A DNA stretch of 64,000 nt from Enterobacteriaceae bacterium UBA7338. Its GTDB lineage: Bacteria; Pseudomonadota; Gammaproteobacteria; Enterobacterales; Enterobacteriaceae. Below, piece after piece: positions 17,671 through 25,440 of the stretch (positions within the stretch are counted from its first letter, which is position 1; each line of letters opens with the position of its first letter). The DNA is taken from positions 222,698 to 286,697 of the forward strand of contig DKPJ01000012.1 of the NCBI GenBank assembly GCA_002480085.1, given 5' to 3'. The notes under the pieces are model-generated. The model had not been told where the DNA came from and searched no databases. It was given only the letters and a program-made list of their open reading frames with translations. The position numbers were made by a program, and so were the translations under genes.

Positions 17671-18072
17671 ATGCAAAAGCAACGGGTTTTTAAAAAGCGA
17701 TACATCCTTATTCCAATTTTATTATTCCTTATCTGGCTTGGATGGATTGTCTTTTTCATGACCTTCCCGGTAGAGCACGATTTATACAAGAAGGTTAAAA
17801 TTAATAACGCACTAAACCTTTACGTTACCCAAGCTAGCACAGGTGCAATGACATCATTTTCGTATCATTATTATCTATATGATGCCAAAAAGAGCGATGC
17901 CGATTTTATGGATCATGTAAAAAATGAAACTGCGTTTATGGTAACCAATGATGACAAAGCCATCGTGGAGGTAAAAGAGGAGCAGCTCTACCTGCGCGTG
18001 CATGGCAATGTTTACTCATTCAGGAACGTGAGTGATAGCGTCGGGATTTACCTTGATGCCTCACCCTACTAA
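17671..18072 (+). CDS. Membrane-anchored protein of unknown function
   Basis: The 133-residue protein has a basic N terminus (KQRVFKKRY) and one transmembrane helix (about 12-31, IPILLFLIWLGWIVFFMTF). A soluble domain of about 100 residues, mostly beta strands by appearance, should face the periplasm. I do not recognise the family. The ATG at 17671 has GGA at suitable distance. The gene is AT-rich compared with its right-hand neighbours, and its stop overlaps the convergent HxlR gene by 4 bp. It lies in the cluster of small exported or membrane genes next to the hcp remnant, so a link to type VI effector/immunity cargo is possible but unproven. Confidence 0.65.
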   Translation: MQKQRVFKKRYILIPILLFLIWLGWIVFFMTFPVEHDLYKKVKINNALNLYVTQASTGAMTSFSYHYYLYDAKKSDADFMDHVKNETAFMVTNDDKAIVEVKEEQLYLRVHGNVYSFRNVSDSVGIYLDASPY

Positions 18073-18449
18073 GCACCAGACTGCAAATTCCTCTCCATCT
18101 CATCCAGCGCCGCCTGGTTCTCCAGCCCCCACTGGTACATCTGCTCTATCGGTTCGGCAAAGGTCTTGCCCAGCGCGGTCAGTCGGTAATCCACCTTCGG
18201 CGGAATAACGTCATAAACATGCCGGGCGATGAGGCCGCGCTGCTCCAGCTCCTTCAGCGTTTGAAACAGCATCTTCTTGGAGATGCCCTCCAGGCTGCGC
18301 TGTAGCTCTCCGGTGCGGGCACGCTCGCCGGGCCAGTGATAAAGGGCATGCAGCACCATCGTGCTCCATTTGACGGAGAAGAGATCCATCAGGCGGCGCG
18401 GAGGCGAGTCCGCATAAAACATCAGCTTGCCGTCTACCCATGCAGGCAT
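18069..18449 (-). CDS. HxlR-family winged-helix transcriptional regulator
   Basis: The 126-residue protein has the HxlR/DUF24 pattern: a W-S-x(2)-VLHAL helix, the ELQRSLEGISKKMLFQTLKE recognition region, then LEQRGLIAR and a wing ending in VDYRLTALGK. Such regulators act as dimers and commonly sense electrophiles or redox state through a cysteine. This one has no cysteine, so that mode is not available. A GGAGG ribosome-binding site precedes the ATG at 18449. It is divergent from the alcohol dehydrogenase at 18561, and a perfect inverted repeat lies between the two. Confidence 0.85.
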   Translation of the reverse strand: MPAWVDGKLMFYADSPPRRLMDLFSVKWSTMVLHALYHWPGERARTGELQRSLEGISKKMLFQTLKELEQRGLIARHVYDVIPPKVDYRLTALGKTFAEPIEQMYQWGLENQAALDEMERNLQSGA

Positions 18450-18469
18450 TGTTAACCCTCCGGCTTATG

Positions 18470-18485
18470 GTCACCATTTGGTGAC
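18470..18485. promoter_or_regulatory. Perfect inverted repeat, candidate HxlR operator
   Basis: GTCACC-ATTT-GGTGAC is a 16-bp palindrome with 6-bp perfect arms. It lies 21-36 bp upstream of the regulator start and 76 bp before the divergent dehydrogenase gene. The position fits a site that controls both genes. No binding data can be inferred. Confidence 0.55.
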
Positions 18486-18560
18486 TACTATCAATACAGA
18501 ACCAACTTTATTAAAGTCTGCCGCCTTCCTTGAATAAAAGCACCCTATTTTAGAGGCACG

Positions 18561-19610
18561 ATGAAAATTAATGCATTAGTCGCGACGGACGCGGCACAGC
18601 CCCTCTCCAGCGGCCAGATTGCACTGCGCCCGCTGCAACAGCAGGACGTAAAGATTGAGATCCTCTACTGCGGCGTCTGCCACTCCGATCTGCATATGGC
18701 ACGTAACGAGTGGGCGGTGAGCCGCTATCCGCTGGTACCGGGTCATGAGATTGTTGGCCGCATCGTCGAGACCGGCGCAGGGGTCGATAAGTTTAAAGCG
18801 GGCGATATCGTCGGCGTCGGCGTGATGGTTGACTCCTGCCGCGAGTGCCACTTCTGCAAGCAGCAGGAGGAGCAGTACTGTGAGGGGGGCTTCACGGCGA
18901 CCTATAACGGTATCGATAAATATACCGGGGAGAGCACCTGGGGCGGCTATGCGCAGAACGTCGTAGTCGATCAGGATTTCGTGGTCTCCGTGCCGCAACA
19001 TTTGCCCCTGTCGGGCGTGGCGCCGATGCTCTGCGCGGGGGTGACGGTCTGGTCTCCGCTGCGCCACTATAACGTTCAGGCTGGCATGCGCGTTGGCGTC
19101 GTCGGCCTTGGCGGTCTGGGCCACATGGCCGTTAAGCTGGCAAGTGCGCTAGGTGCGGAAGTAACTCTGTTTACCACCTCTCCGGAAAAAGGTGAGGATG
19201 CCCGCCGGCTGGGTGCGAGTCACGTGGTGGTCTCCCGCGATGCCGAGCAGATGGCGGCGGCCCAGACCTCGCTGGATCTGATCATCGACTGCGTGGCTGC
19301 CCCGCACGATCTCGATCCCTATCTGGCCACGTTGAAAACCAACGGTCGGCTGGTGCTGGTCGGCATTCCCGATCGTCCGCATCTGTCACCTAACGTCACA
19401 CCGATGGTGTTCCGCCGCTTGAGCATCAGTGGCTCATCGATCGGCAGCATCAAGGAAACTCAGGAGATGCTGGACTTCTGCGGCAGGCACAATATTACCG
19501 CCAACGTTGAGATGATCGCTGGGGAAGAGATCGAAACAGCCTTTGCGCGGATGTTGAAAGGCGACGTGAAGTACCGGTTCGTGATCGATATGCAGCGAAC
19601 CCGCTGGTAA
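18561..19610 (+). CDS. Zinc-dependent alcohol dehydrogenase, YahK/cinnamyl-alcohol-dehydrogenase type
   Basis: This 349-residue medium-chain dehydrogenase probably reduces aldehydes with NADPH. Catalytic zinc ligands are C40 (GVCHSD), H62 and E63 (GHE) plus a later cysteine (LCAGVT). Structural zinc ligands are C93, C96, C99 and C107. The Rossmann motif is GLGGLG near residue 183. It is clearly paralogous to the yahK gene 2 kb downstream but diverged. The HxlR regulator and palindrome upstream suggest inducible expression, and the exported amidohydrolase 76 bp downstream may be cotranscribed. The natural aldehyde is not known. Confidence 0.88.
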   Translation: MKINALVATDAAQPLSSGQIALRPLQQQDVKIEILYCGVCHSDLHMARNEWAVSRYPLVPGHEIVGRIVETGAGVDKFKAGDIVGVGVMVDSCRECHFCKQQEEQYCEGGFTATYNGIDKYTGESTWGGYAQNVVVDQDFVVSVPQHLPLSGVAPMLCAGVTVWSPLRHYNVQAGMRVGVVGLGGLGHMAVKLASALGAEVTLFTTSPEKGEDARRLGASHVVVSRDAEQMAAAQTSLDLIIDCVAAPHDLDPYLATLKTNGRLVLVGIPDRPHLSPNVTPMVFRRLSISGSSIGSIKETQEMLDFCGRHNITANVEMIAGEEIETAFARMLKGDVKYRFVIDMQRTRW

Positions 19611-19686
19611 CGATCGCCTCTGGCGCGATCCCGGCAGCACTCCTAAGCTTAATGCTCCTGCTTTATCATCGAGTTAAGGAGTAAGC

Positions 19687-21033
19687 ATGACCCGAGTGCT
19701 GCCGTTTCTCCCTGCCCTGCTGCTGGGCCTCTCCTCTATTACCGCCGCCGCTGACAGCAACCGCACCCTGATCCGTAACGGCTATGTGATGACGATGACT
19801 GCCGACGGCAAAGATCGGCCCAACAGCGATATTCTGATTGAGGGCAATAAGATCGTCGAGATCGGATCCGATCTCAGCGCGCCGGGTGCCAAGGTGATCG
19901 ATGCCAGCGGAAAATATGTTCTGCCGGGATTTGTCGATGCGCATAACCACCTGTGGGTGACCACCATGCGTGGCCAGTTCCGTAACGACGGCGGCAAGTT
20001 CTTTCCGGTGAGCAATAAGCTAGCGAAGGTGATGCAGCCTCAGGATATCCATACCGCGATGTATACAGGGGCGCTGGAGCTGTTGCAGTCCGGCGTGACC
20101 ACCACCGGCGACTTCTTTGACAATATTCATGGTCCCGAATGGGGCGACGCTGGCCTTAACGCCCTGAAGGAGAGCGGCATCCGCGCCATCATGTACTACG
20201 GCGGGCCGGATAAAACCACGCAGCACGAAATTGATATCGAACACATGGCAGCGCTACAGCAGCAGGCAACGGACCGCGTGCGGCTGGGCCTGGCCTGGCG
20301 TCTGCCGCGCGATCTTCAGAGCCAGGATAACTGGGCGATGCGGGACAAGGAGTTTAACTTCGCCCGCGAGCATAAGCTGCCGGTACAGGTTCACGTTAGC
20401 GGCGATGCGAAGAACATGTTTGATGCTCTGATCGCACGCGGCTATCTCAGCCCTTCTATTACCGTGGTGCATGCCACGGATGCTACGCCAGAGCAGCAGG
20501 CGGCGCTGGTGAAGGCCGGAGGCTCTCTGGTGCTGACGCCCACCAGCGAGCAGCGGGTGGCCTACGGCATTACCCGGCTGGATAACTTCCGCAGCGTTGA
20601 GCGTCAGGGGCTGGGCATCGATGGCAACGCGCTGGCCGGAACGGGGAATATGTTCGAAAATCTGCGCCTCGCGGCCCTGACCGAAAGCGGTGCGGCGAAG
20701 GATGAAGCGCAGCCGGATCCGCGTGATGTACTGGCGCTAGCGACTCGACGCGGTGCCGAGGCGCTGGGACTAGCTGATATCATCGGCACCCTCGAACCCG
20801 GCAAGCGGGCCGATATGCAGATTATCGATCCAGCCAGCCTGAATATGGCAGGTTTCGGCGGTGGCGATCCGGCGGCTTACATCCTCTACTCTGCCCAGCC
20901 GCAAAACGTACAGACGGTGCTGGTAGACGGCAAGGTGGTGAAACGGGATGGTCAGCTAGCGGAGGTTGATCTGCCTGCTCTGACGAAGCAGGCCAGCGAC
21001 TCGGCAAAAGGGATGGTTGAGCGGGCGGAGTGA
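19687..21033 (+). CDS. Exported metal-dependent amidohydrolase
   Basis: The 448-residue protein starts with a signal peptide (MTRVLPFLPALLLGLSSITA, cleavage near residue 21) and belongs to the amidohydrolase superfamily, TRZ/ATZ or imidazolonepropionase-like branch. The metal pair H86 and H88 is in FVDAHNH. Further ligands are in VQVHVSGD and VVHATD, and a late aspartate is in GIDGNAL. The C-terminal beta part includes GTLEPGKRADMQIID and NVQTVLVDGKVVKRDG. A strong AAGGAG site precedes the ATG. The substrate cannot be told from sequence; family members deaminate or hydrolyse cyclic amides. Amidohydrolases of this branch are rarely exported. Confidence 0.82.
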   Translation: MTRVLPFLPALLLGLSSITAAADSNRTLIRNGYVMTMTADGKDRPNSDILIEGNKIVEIGSDLSAPGAKVIDASGKYVLPGFVDAHNHLWVTTMRGQFRNDGGKFFPVSNKLAKVMQPQDIHTAMYTGALELLQSGVTTTGDFFDNIHGPEWGDAGLNALKESGIRAIMYYGGPDKTTQHEIDIEHMAALQQQATDRVRLGLAWRLPRDLQSQDNWAMRDKEFNFAREHKLPVQVHVSGDAKNMFDALIARGYLSPSITVVHATDATPEQQAALVKAGGSLVLTPTSEQRVAYGITRLDNFRSVERQGLGIDGNALAGTGNMFENLRLAALTESGAAKDEAQPDPRDVLALATRRGAEALGLADIIGTLEPGKRADMQIIDPASLNMAGFGGGDPAAYILYSAQPQNVQTVLVDGKVVKRDGQLAEVDLPALTKQASDSAKGMVERAE

Positions 21034-21055
21034 TAAGGTGGGTATGTTGTAACCA

Positions 21056-21078
21056 TTGACAACAAACGTTCTTGTTGT
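21056..21078 (+). promoter_or_regulatory. Palindromic operator overlapping a TTGACA -35 box
   Basis: TTGACA (21056-21061) is a consensus -35. It overlaps a perfect inverted repeat ACAACAA-ACGTTC-TTGTTGT (21059-21078). The -10 at normal spacing is poor. The site lies 73 bp upstream of the HTH gene at 21151 and suggests autorepression by that protein. Confidence 0.5.
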
Positions 21079-21089
21079 AATCATCCCCA

Positions 21090-21118
21090 ACAAAGAGGCC
21101 AGCATCTGGCCTCTTTGT
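21090..21118 (+). terminator. Perfect 13-bp hairpin in the leader of the HTH gene
   Basis: ACAAAGAGGCCAG and CTGGCCTCTTTGT form a perfect 13-bp stem around a CAT loop. Only a few T residues lie at its foot, so it is not a classical terminator. It could terminate the amidohydrolase transcript or act in the leader of the HTH gene. Confidence 0.55.
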
Positions 21119-21150
21119 TATGCACCAAATGCAAAATGTATAGGGATATT

Positions 21151-21510
21151 ATGAAAACCGTAACGATTAAAATCGAAGCTATGAAAGATTTTTCGGCGGA
21201 CGTGATGTCTGCTCTGAACGCAGCAGCAGCAGGAGAACGAAGCACCGGTGATGATGTGATTTCTTTTCCTTCATGGGAGGTAATGCATAAGACGTTATCA
21301 CCCAACAGAATGGGGATCTTACTTTCTATGGCTGGCTTCGGTGAAATGACGATCCGCGAAATTGCTGCTCGGGTAGGTCGCGATATCAAAGGCGTCCATA
21401 CGGATGTTACCGCCCTGCTGAATAACGGATTATTGGAAAAAGGCACTCGCGGCACGCTGTTTCCCTATGATGCGATCCATTTTGATTTTACTATCCGCGC
21501 CGCTGCTTAA
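21151..21510 (+). CDS. Antitoxin-like HTH DNA-binding protein, without its toxin
   Basis: The 119-residue product begins with a short beta/helix part (MKTVTIKIEAMKDFSADV) and has a winged-helix domain (TIREIAARVGRDIKGVHTDV...LLNNGLLEK). This matches the HVO_A0114-type family of putative antitoxins, usually encoded beside a small DUF6516/TumE-type toxin. No toxin frame exists on either side here: amidohydrolase upstream, REP and yahK downstream. It is therefore an orphan. The ATG at 21151 has AGGGA just before it, whereas 12 upstream codons are open but lack a good site. The palindrome at 21059-21078 fits autoregulation. Confidence 0.72.
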   Translation: MKTVTIKIEAMKDFSADVMSALNAAAAGERSTGDDVISFPSWEVMHKTLSPNRMGILLSMAGFGEMTIREIAARVGRDIKGVHTDVTALLNNGLLEKGTRGTLFPYDAIHFDFTIRAAA

Positions 21511-21555
21511 AAAATAAGTTATTGCCGCCTTCCATCATTTCAGAAGGCGGCCTAT

Positions 21556-21587
21556 GCCGGGTGGCGCTGCGCTTACCCGGCCTACAG
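21556..21587. repeat. REP element between the HTH gene and yahK
   Basis: A single REP unit, GCCGGGTGGCGCTGCGC...CCCGGCCTAC, lies in the convergent interval and ends 10 bp before the yahK stop codon. Confidence 0.85.
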
Positions 21588-21597
21588 GTTCCGTGCG

Positions 21598-22647
21598 TTA
21601 TTCGGCCAGCGTAGCGCTGTCGATGACGAAGCGGTACTTCACATCGCCTTTGATCATGCGTTCCCAGGCTTCGTTGATCTCATCGGCACGGATCATCTCA
21701 ATATCGGCCACGATCCCGTGCTCGGCGCAGAAGTCGAGCATCTCCTGAGTTTCCGGGATACCGCCGATCATCGAGCCGGCAATCGAGCGGCGCTTCATGA
21801 TCAGGCTAAAGACTTCCGGGGATGGATGCGGGGTAGCCGGTGCGCCCACCAGGGTCATGGTGCCGTCACGCTTCAGTAAGGCGGTGAAAGCGTCGAGGTT
21901 GTGCGGCGCAGCCACGGTGTTGAGGATAAAATCAAAGCTCCTGGTGTGGGCCTGCATCTCTTCCGGATTGCGGGAGACGACAACTTCATCCGCACCCAGC
22001 GCTTTTGCCGCTTCACGCTTGGACTCCGAGGTGGTGAAGGCCACGACGTGCGCGCCCATCGCGTGTGCAATCTTGATCCCCATATGACCCAGCCCGCCGA
22101 TGCCGACCACGCCCACTTTTTTACCTGGGCCAGCCTGCCAGTGACGCAGCGGTGAGTAGGTGGTGATCCCGGCGCAGAGCAGCGGCGCAACGGCAGCCAG
22201 CTGCTCTTCCGGATGATGGATGCGCAGCACATAGCGTTCATGAACCACGATCTGCTGTGAATAGCCGCCAAGGGTATGGCCCGGGGCATCCGCCGTCGGA
22301 CCGTTATAGGTGCCGACCATATGGTCGCAGTAGTTCTCCAGACCCTCTTCGCAGTCTTCGCAGTGCTTACAGCTGTCAACGATACAGCCTACGCCAACCA
22401 GATCGCCCTCTTTATGGCTGGTGACCTCTGAGCCAACGGCGATAACGCGGCCAACGATCTCATGCCCCGGCACGCAGGGGAACAGCGTCCCGGCCCACTC
22501 CGCGCGGGCCTGGTGTACGTCCGAATGGCAAACCCCGCAGTACGCGATGGCAATCTGCACGTCGTGCGGGCCTGGTTCGCGGCGGCTGATGTCCATCGGC
22601 TCGAGCGCCTGTGCGGCAGATAGTGCACCAATTGCTTTAATTTTCAT
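21598..22647 (-). CDS. yahK: NADPH-dependent aldehyde reductase YahK
   Basis: The 349-residue protein is close to E. coli YahK along its whole length. YahK is a broad-range NADPH-dependent aldehyde reductase of the zinc alcohol dehydrogenase family. Catalytic zinc ligands sit in GVCHSD and GHEIVGR, structural cysteines in VDSCKHCEDCEEGLENYC, and the Rossmann motif is GIGGLG. The frame runs 69 codons further upstream, but MKIKAIGALS at 22647 is the E. coli start. In E. coli yahK lies in a different part of the chromosome, so its place in this accessory block indicates relocation or acquisition. It is a diverged paralogue of the gene at 18561. Confidence 0.92.
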   Translation of the reverse strand: MKIKAIGALSAAQALEPMDISRREPGPHDVQIAIAYCGVCHSDVHQARAEWAGTLFPCVPGHEIVGRVIAVGSEVTSHKEGDLVGVGCIVDSCKHCEDCEEGLENYCDHMVGTYNGPTADAPGHTLGGYSQQIVVHERYVLRIHHPEEQLAAVAPLLCAGITTYSPLRHWQAGPGKKVGVVGIGGLGHMGIKIAHAMGAHVVAFTTSESKREAAKALGADEVVVSRNPEEMQAHTRSFDFILNTVAAPHNLDAFTALLKRDGTMTLVGAPATPHPSPEVFSLIMKRRSIAGSMIGGIPETQEMLDFCAEHGIVADIEMIRADEINEAWERMIKGDVKYRFVIDSATLAE

Positions 22648-22762
22648 GGTAATAGCCTCTAACGGAAGTAGACAGCGGTGAATGAGGTGATTTAAGGAAA
22701 TTGTGTCGCTAAAAATTCTACACGGCTGGCATAATCTAGCCAGTCCAGCACGCTTAATACGC

Positions 22763-23194
22763 CTATGAGTTAAATTCATGAATAGCAGCTTGAGCGGCTT
22801 GTGATATCTGCTGACATAGCGCACGTTCTGACACCGGGCATTGAGAGGTAGCAAGATTCACCGTCTTTTGCAGATCGTCCGAATCCAGCGTTGAATCAAT
22901 ATGGCTTAGCACCCAATTTTCGAACGCTGGACTCTTTTTTGTTAACGAACCTAGCTCAGGCAAGGTTTTCCATTTATCTACCAACAGACGAATAACTGCT
23001 TCAGAATTCCCCTCCGCAATACTTCCCTCGTCGCATTGGCGGTAACGTGTAAAGTTGTCGTTCATTGCCTGCCAGTTGGTAAGGTGATCGACGGCCTGCT
23101 CTGCGGCTTCGGCATCCTTTATAGTACATTCACCAGCTATTGCATTGCTGGCGGATAAAAAGATTGTGACCAACAGAAATATAAATGGCTTCAT
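22763..23194 (-). CDS. Exported cysteine-containing protein, putative immunity partner of the toxin upstream
   Basis: The 143-residue protein has a signal peptide (MKPFIFLLVTIFLSASNAIAG, cleavage near 21). The mature helical domain contains four cysteines (ECTIKD, RQCDEG, SQCPVS, ALCQQI), suggesting two periplasmic disulphides. I do not know the family. Its ATG overlaps the stop of the L,D-transpeptidase-like gene in an ATGA arrangement (23191-23194), so the two are translationally coupled. A periplasmic helical protein encoded directly after a peptidoglycan-targeting toxin is the usual layout of an effector/immunity pair. That function is inferred. Confidence 0.75.
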   Translation of the reverse strand: MKPFIFLLVTIFLSASNAIAGECTIKDAEAAEQAVDHLTNWQAMNDNFTRYRQCDEGSIAEGNSEAVIRLLVDKWKTLPELGSLTKKSPAFENWVLSHIDSTLDSDDLQKTVNLATSQCPVSERALCQQISQAAQAAIHEFNS

Positions 23195-23661
23195 AAAACG
23201 TATGTCCTCATCCCATGATAAACTCTGTATTGGTTGCGCTGCGTTGAACTCATTGCAGAGGAACCACTATTATTTATAATTTTGATTGTTGTAAGAGGTG
23301 ATTTTACCATATACATTTTTATTTGGCTCATAGCTTCATCAGTGGTGCGGATACATCCCATAGTAGCATGCTGCGGCCCTGGTTTGTATTTAGCATTTAA
23401 TCTACCTGAGTGAACACCAATCCCCGGATGGCTTGGGACAGTAAATCGAATAATTCCAAACGAACCATATGGCCCATTTGGATTGGGAGCATGGTAGTGC
23501 GGGGCCACTCTATCAACAACTTGATAGGTGCCATTCCTGATATGTTTTATTGTTGCATGCGAGTCAACATTGTTATATGCCAACCATGATCCTATTACTA
23601 AGCTGCTGTTATCTAATAAAGATAGTTCGTGTTTGAAACCGTCATATAAAAGAGATGCCAT
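23191..23661 (-). CDS. L,D-transpeptidase-like protein, putative type VI peptidoglycan effector
   Basis: The 156-residue protein has no signal peptide. It carries an L,D-transpeptidase/YkuD-type active site: H84 in GVHSGR and C103 in TMGCIRT, spaced H-x(15)-T-x-G-C. This fits Tlde1-like type VI effectors, small cytoplasmically made enzymes injected into the periplasm of rivals to cut or alter tetrapeptide stems. The ATG at 23661 has AAGG at correct distance, whereas 22 upstream codons are AT-rich and unconserved. The coupled downstream gene encodes an exported protein, as expected for immunity. No T6SS structural gene is in the window except the hcp remnant 7 kb away. A domestic cell-wall role is unlikely without an export signal. 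Confidence 0.78.
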   Translation of the reverse strand: MASLLYDGFKHELSLLDNSSLVIGSWLAYNNVDSHATIKHIRNGTYQVVDRVAPHYHAPNPNGPYGSFGIIRFTVPSHPGIGVHSGRLNAKYKPGPQHATMGCIRTTDEAMSQIKMYMVKSPLTTIKIINNSGSSAMSSTQRNQYRVYHGMRTYVL

Positions 23662-23953
23662 ATAATATACCTTATCTAGAAAAAATTTATTTAACACATA
23701 ACAAAATAGATAAAATTTCGCCAACAAATAAAACCCACCTTACCGCCAATCAATTTAACAAAATGTAATTTATCTTTTCCTTACTGTTACTTATATTTAA
23801 AAAGGGAATATTCATCGCATTTCCATTTATGTTGTGAATTAAAACATCAGTTAATAATTCAGTTAGTCCTTCCCTGCGCTACATAAAAAGTATTTAATAT
23901 TCATGAGAGATCTAACTAAGCCTGCTAATAGGAAGCTAAGAGAATCATTGCTT

Positions 23954-24715
23954 ATGGAACAAAGCCCCACCTCCCTCGCCGCGTGGCTGCCGCATTTTTT
24001 TGCCCAGTGGCCGCGTCAGGCGCTGGATACTCAGCCTAAGGCGTTGCCCACCGTTGCAGTAGACGCCCTGCAACTTAGCGCCTTTATGGCTGAGCTAGAG
24101 CAGCCTCTTGCCGCCCTACGACACGGAACTTTTAACTTCGATCCATGGGAAGTAGCGAAGCTTGGCCGTAACGAGATGCGCAACAGCGCCGTGCTCGCCT
24201 GGCTGCTCGATCCGCATGGCAACCACGGCTTTGGCGATTTGCCGTTAAAGGCGCTGCTCGGTGCCGTGCGGGAATGCGGCAACAACCGCATCCCAGAGAA
24301 TTTTACCCGCTATTGTCGCGTGAGCGTGGAGAAGTATCCCACCGGGGATGCAACCAACCGTGTTGATATCGAGATTGATGCCGATAACTTCTTTATGCTG
24401 ATCGAAGTGAAGATAGGCGCTTACGAGCAGAAAGATCAGATTAGCCGCTACATCGGCGAGGCGAAAAAACGCGCAGGTGGGCACCCCTGGGCGGTGGTCT
24501 ATCTCACCCCACAGGGACGCGTGCCGCTTAGCGCTGGCGAAGAGGCTGACGTTACCGACGTGCCCTGCCTCTCCTGGCGTCGCCTGGCTAGCGTAATGAC
24601 TCAGGCGATGGAACCCACCCGGCGGCAGATTTTTGCCGCAGCGGAGATTTCCCCCGCTCGACAGATAGCCGCCCATGCCGCATTTTGCTTTCTTGACCGT
24701 ATGCGTCAGTTTTAA
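23954..24715 (+). CDS. PD-(D/E)XK nuclease-superfamily protein
   Basis: The 253-residue protein shows a PD-(D/E)XK nuclease core: E73 in RNEMRNSAVLAWLLDP, D138 in NRVDIEID, and the E151-V-K153 motif in MLIEVKIGAYEQKDQ, followed by a helix (ISRYIGEAKKR). This pattern is typical of the PDDEXK_4 group of defence-associated nucleases. The frame is open from an ATG at 23903, but those 17 codons are AT-rich with rare codons, so MEQSPTSL at 23954 is preferred; neither start has a strong ribosome-binding site. Eleven bases separate it from the next gene. DNA or RNA specificity cannot be told. It is probably the catalytic member of a three-gene cassette ending at 26610. Confidence 0.78.
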   Translation: MEQSPTSLAAWLPHFFAQWPRQALDTQPKALPTVAVDALQLSAFMAELEQPLAALRHGTFNFDPWEVAKLGRNEMRNSAVLAWLLDPHGNHGFGDLPLKALLGAVRECGNNRIPENFTRYCRVSVEKYPTGDATNRVDIEIDADNFFMLIEVKIGAYEQKDQISRYIGEAKKRAGGHPWAVVYLTPQGRVPLSAGEEADVTDVPCLSWRRLASVMTQAMEPTRRQIFAAAEISPARQIAAHAAFCFLDRMRQF

Positions 24716-24726
24716 CAGGAACTGTT

Positions 24727-25365
24727 ATGTCACCCATTAATATTGAAGAGCGCCAGGCAGGCAACCTCCTGCTTTCCCAGCTGAAAATGTTTAACGAAGC
24801 TACTGTCTTCTTTAAACGGCAGGTCAACCCGGCGATTTGGCGAGGGATCGACCTCTGCGCCAACGAGTTAATTAACAAGGAAAAGTGGAACGGGGAAGCT
24901 GACTACGCCAGGTCTGGCGTTTTCTGGTTTGCGCCAGATGAATGGAAGATTAACGGTACAGACTACAAATATTTTTATGAGAGCTTCTTTGTTCGCAGCG
25001 ATAAAGATGACTATGAGCTGGCTCTGCTTACCGGCTGCAGAGAAGAACAGGCGCAGTTTGGCTTTCGTTTTCATCCTTCAAAGACTTTTTTTGGCTCTTA
25101 CAAAACACTCAGTGCGATGGCCAGCAACATTGATCAGGCATTCCGCATCCGATTGAAAAATATGGATTTTAGAGATTTAGGCAAAGGTGCATTCTTCCTG
25201 CCGGTCACGCTCGATCTCGCCCTGATGGCTAAGTGCTGGCAGGAGAACGGCGAGTTCCCACCCGAGCATGAACTCTTCACCCCGTTGCGTAGCGCGCTGG
25301 AGACCCTGGAAGAAGCCGTCCCAATTTTTAATGCTATTTTTACCGCGGCGAATGATAATCTCTAG
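24727..25365 (+). CDS. Protein of unknown function in the nuclease/J-domain cassette
   Basis: This 212-residue soluble protein is not one I recognise. It has no signal peptide or membrane segment. The N-terminal third is helical (IEERQAGNLLLSQLKMFNEA). The middle is rich in aromatic residues (YARSGVFWFAPDEWKI, YKYFYESFF) and looks like mixed beta structure, and the C terminus is helical (LRSALETLEEAVPIFNAIF). It begins 11 bp after the nuclease gene, with AGGAAC before the ATG, so the two are almost certainly cotranscribed. Base composition is intermediate between the AT-rich genes to the left and the GC-rich coiled-coil gene to the right. A partner or specificity subunit is a guess. Confidence 0.7.
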   Translation: MSPINIEERQAGNLLLSQLKMFNEATVFFKRQVNPAIWRGIDLCANELINKEKWNGEADYARSGVFWFAPDEWKINGTDYKYFYESFFVRSDKDDYELALLTGCREEQAQFGFRFHPSKTFFGSYKTLSAMASNIDQAFRIRLKNMDFRDLGKGAFFLPVTLDLALMAKCWQENGEFPPEHELFTPLRSALETLEEAVPIFNAIFTAANDNL

Positions 25366-25440
25366 CGAAACGGTACTATTTCCTGTTCTTTTAATAACAA
25401 CTACGCTTGAGTTAACTCTCCAGGCGCACAGCGAAACGCC

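Noticed and set aside
22648..22854. 69-codon N-terminal extension of yahK
   Set aside because: The extension does not resemble any dehydrogenase N terminus and MKIKAIG at 22647 is the conserved start.
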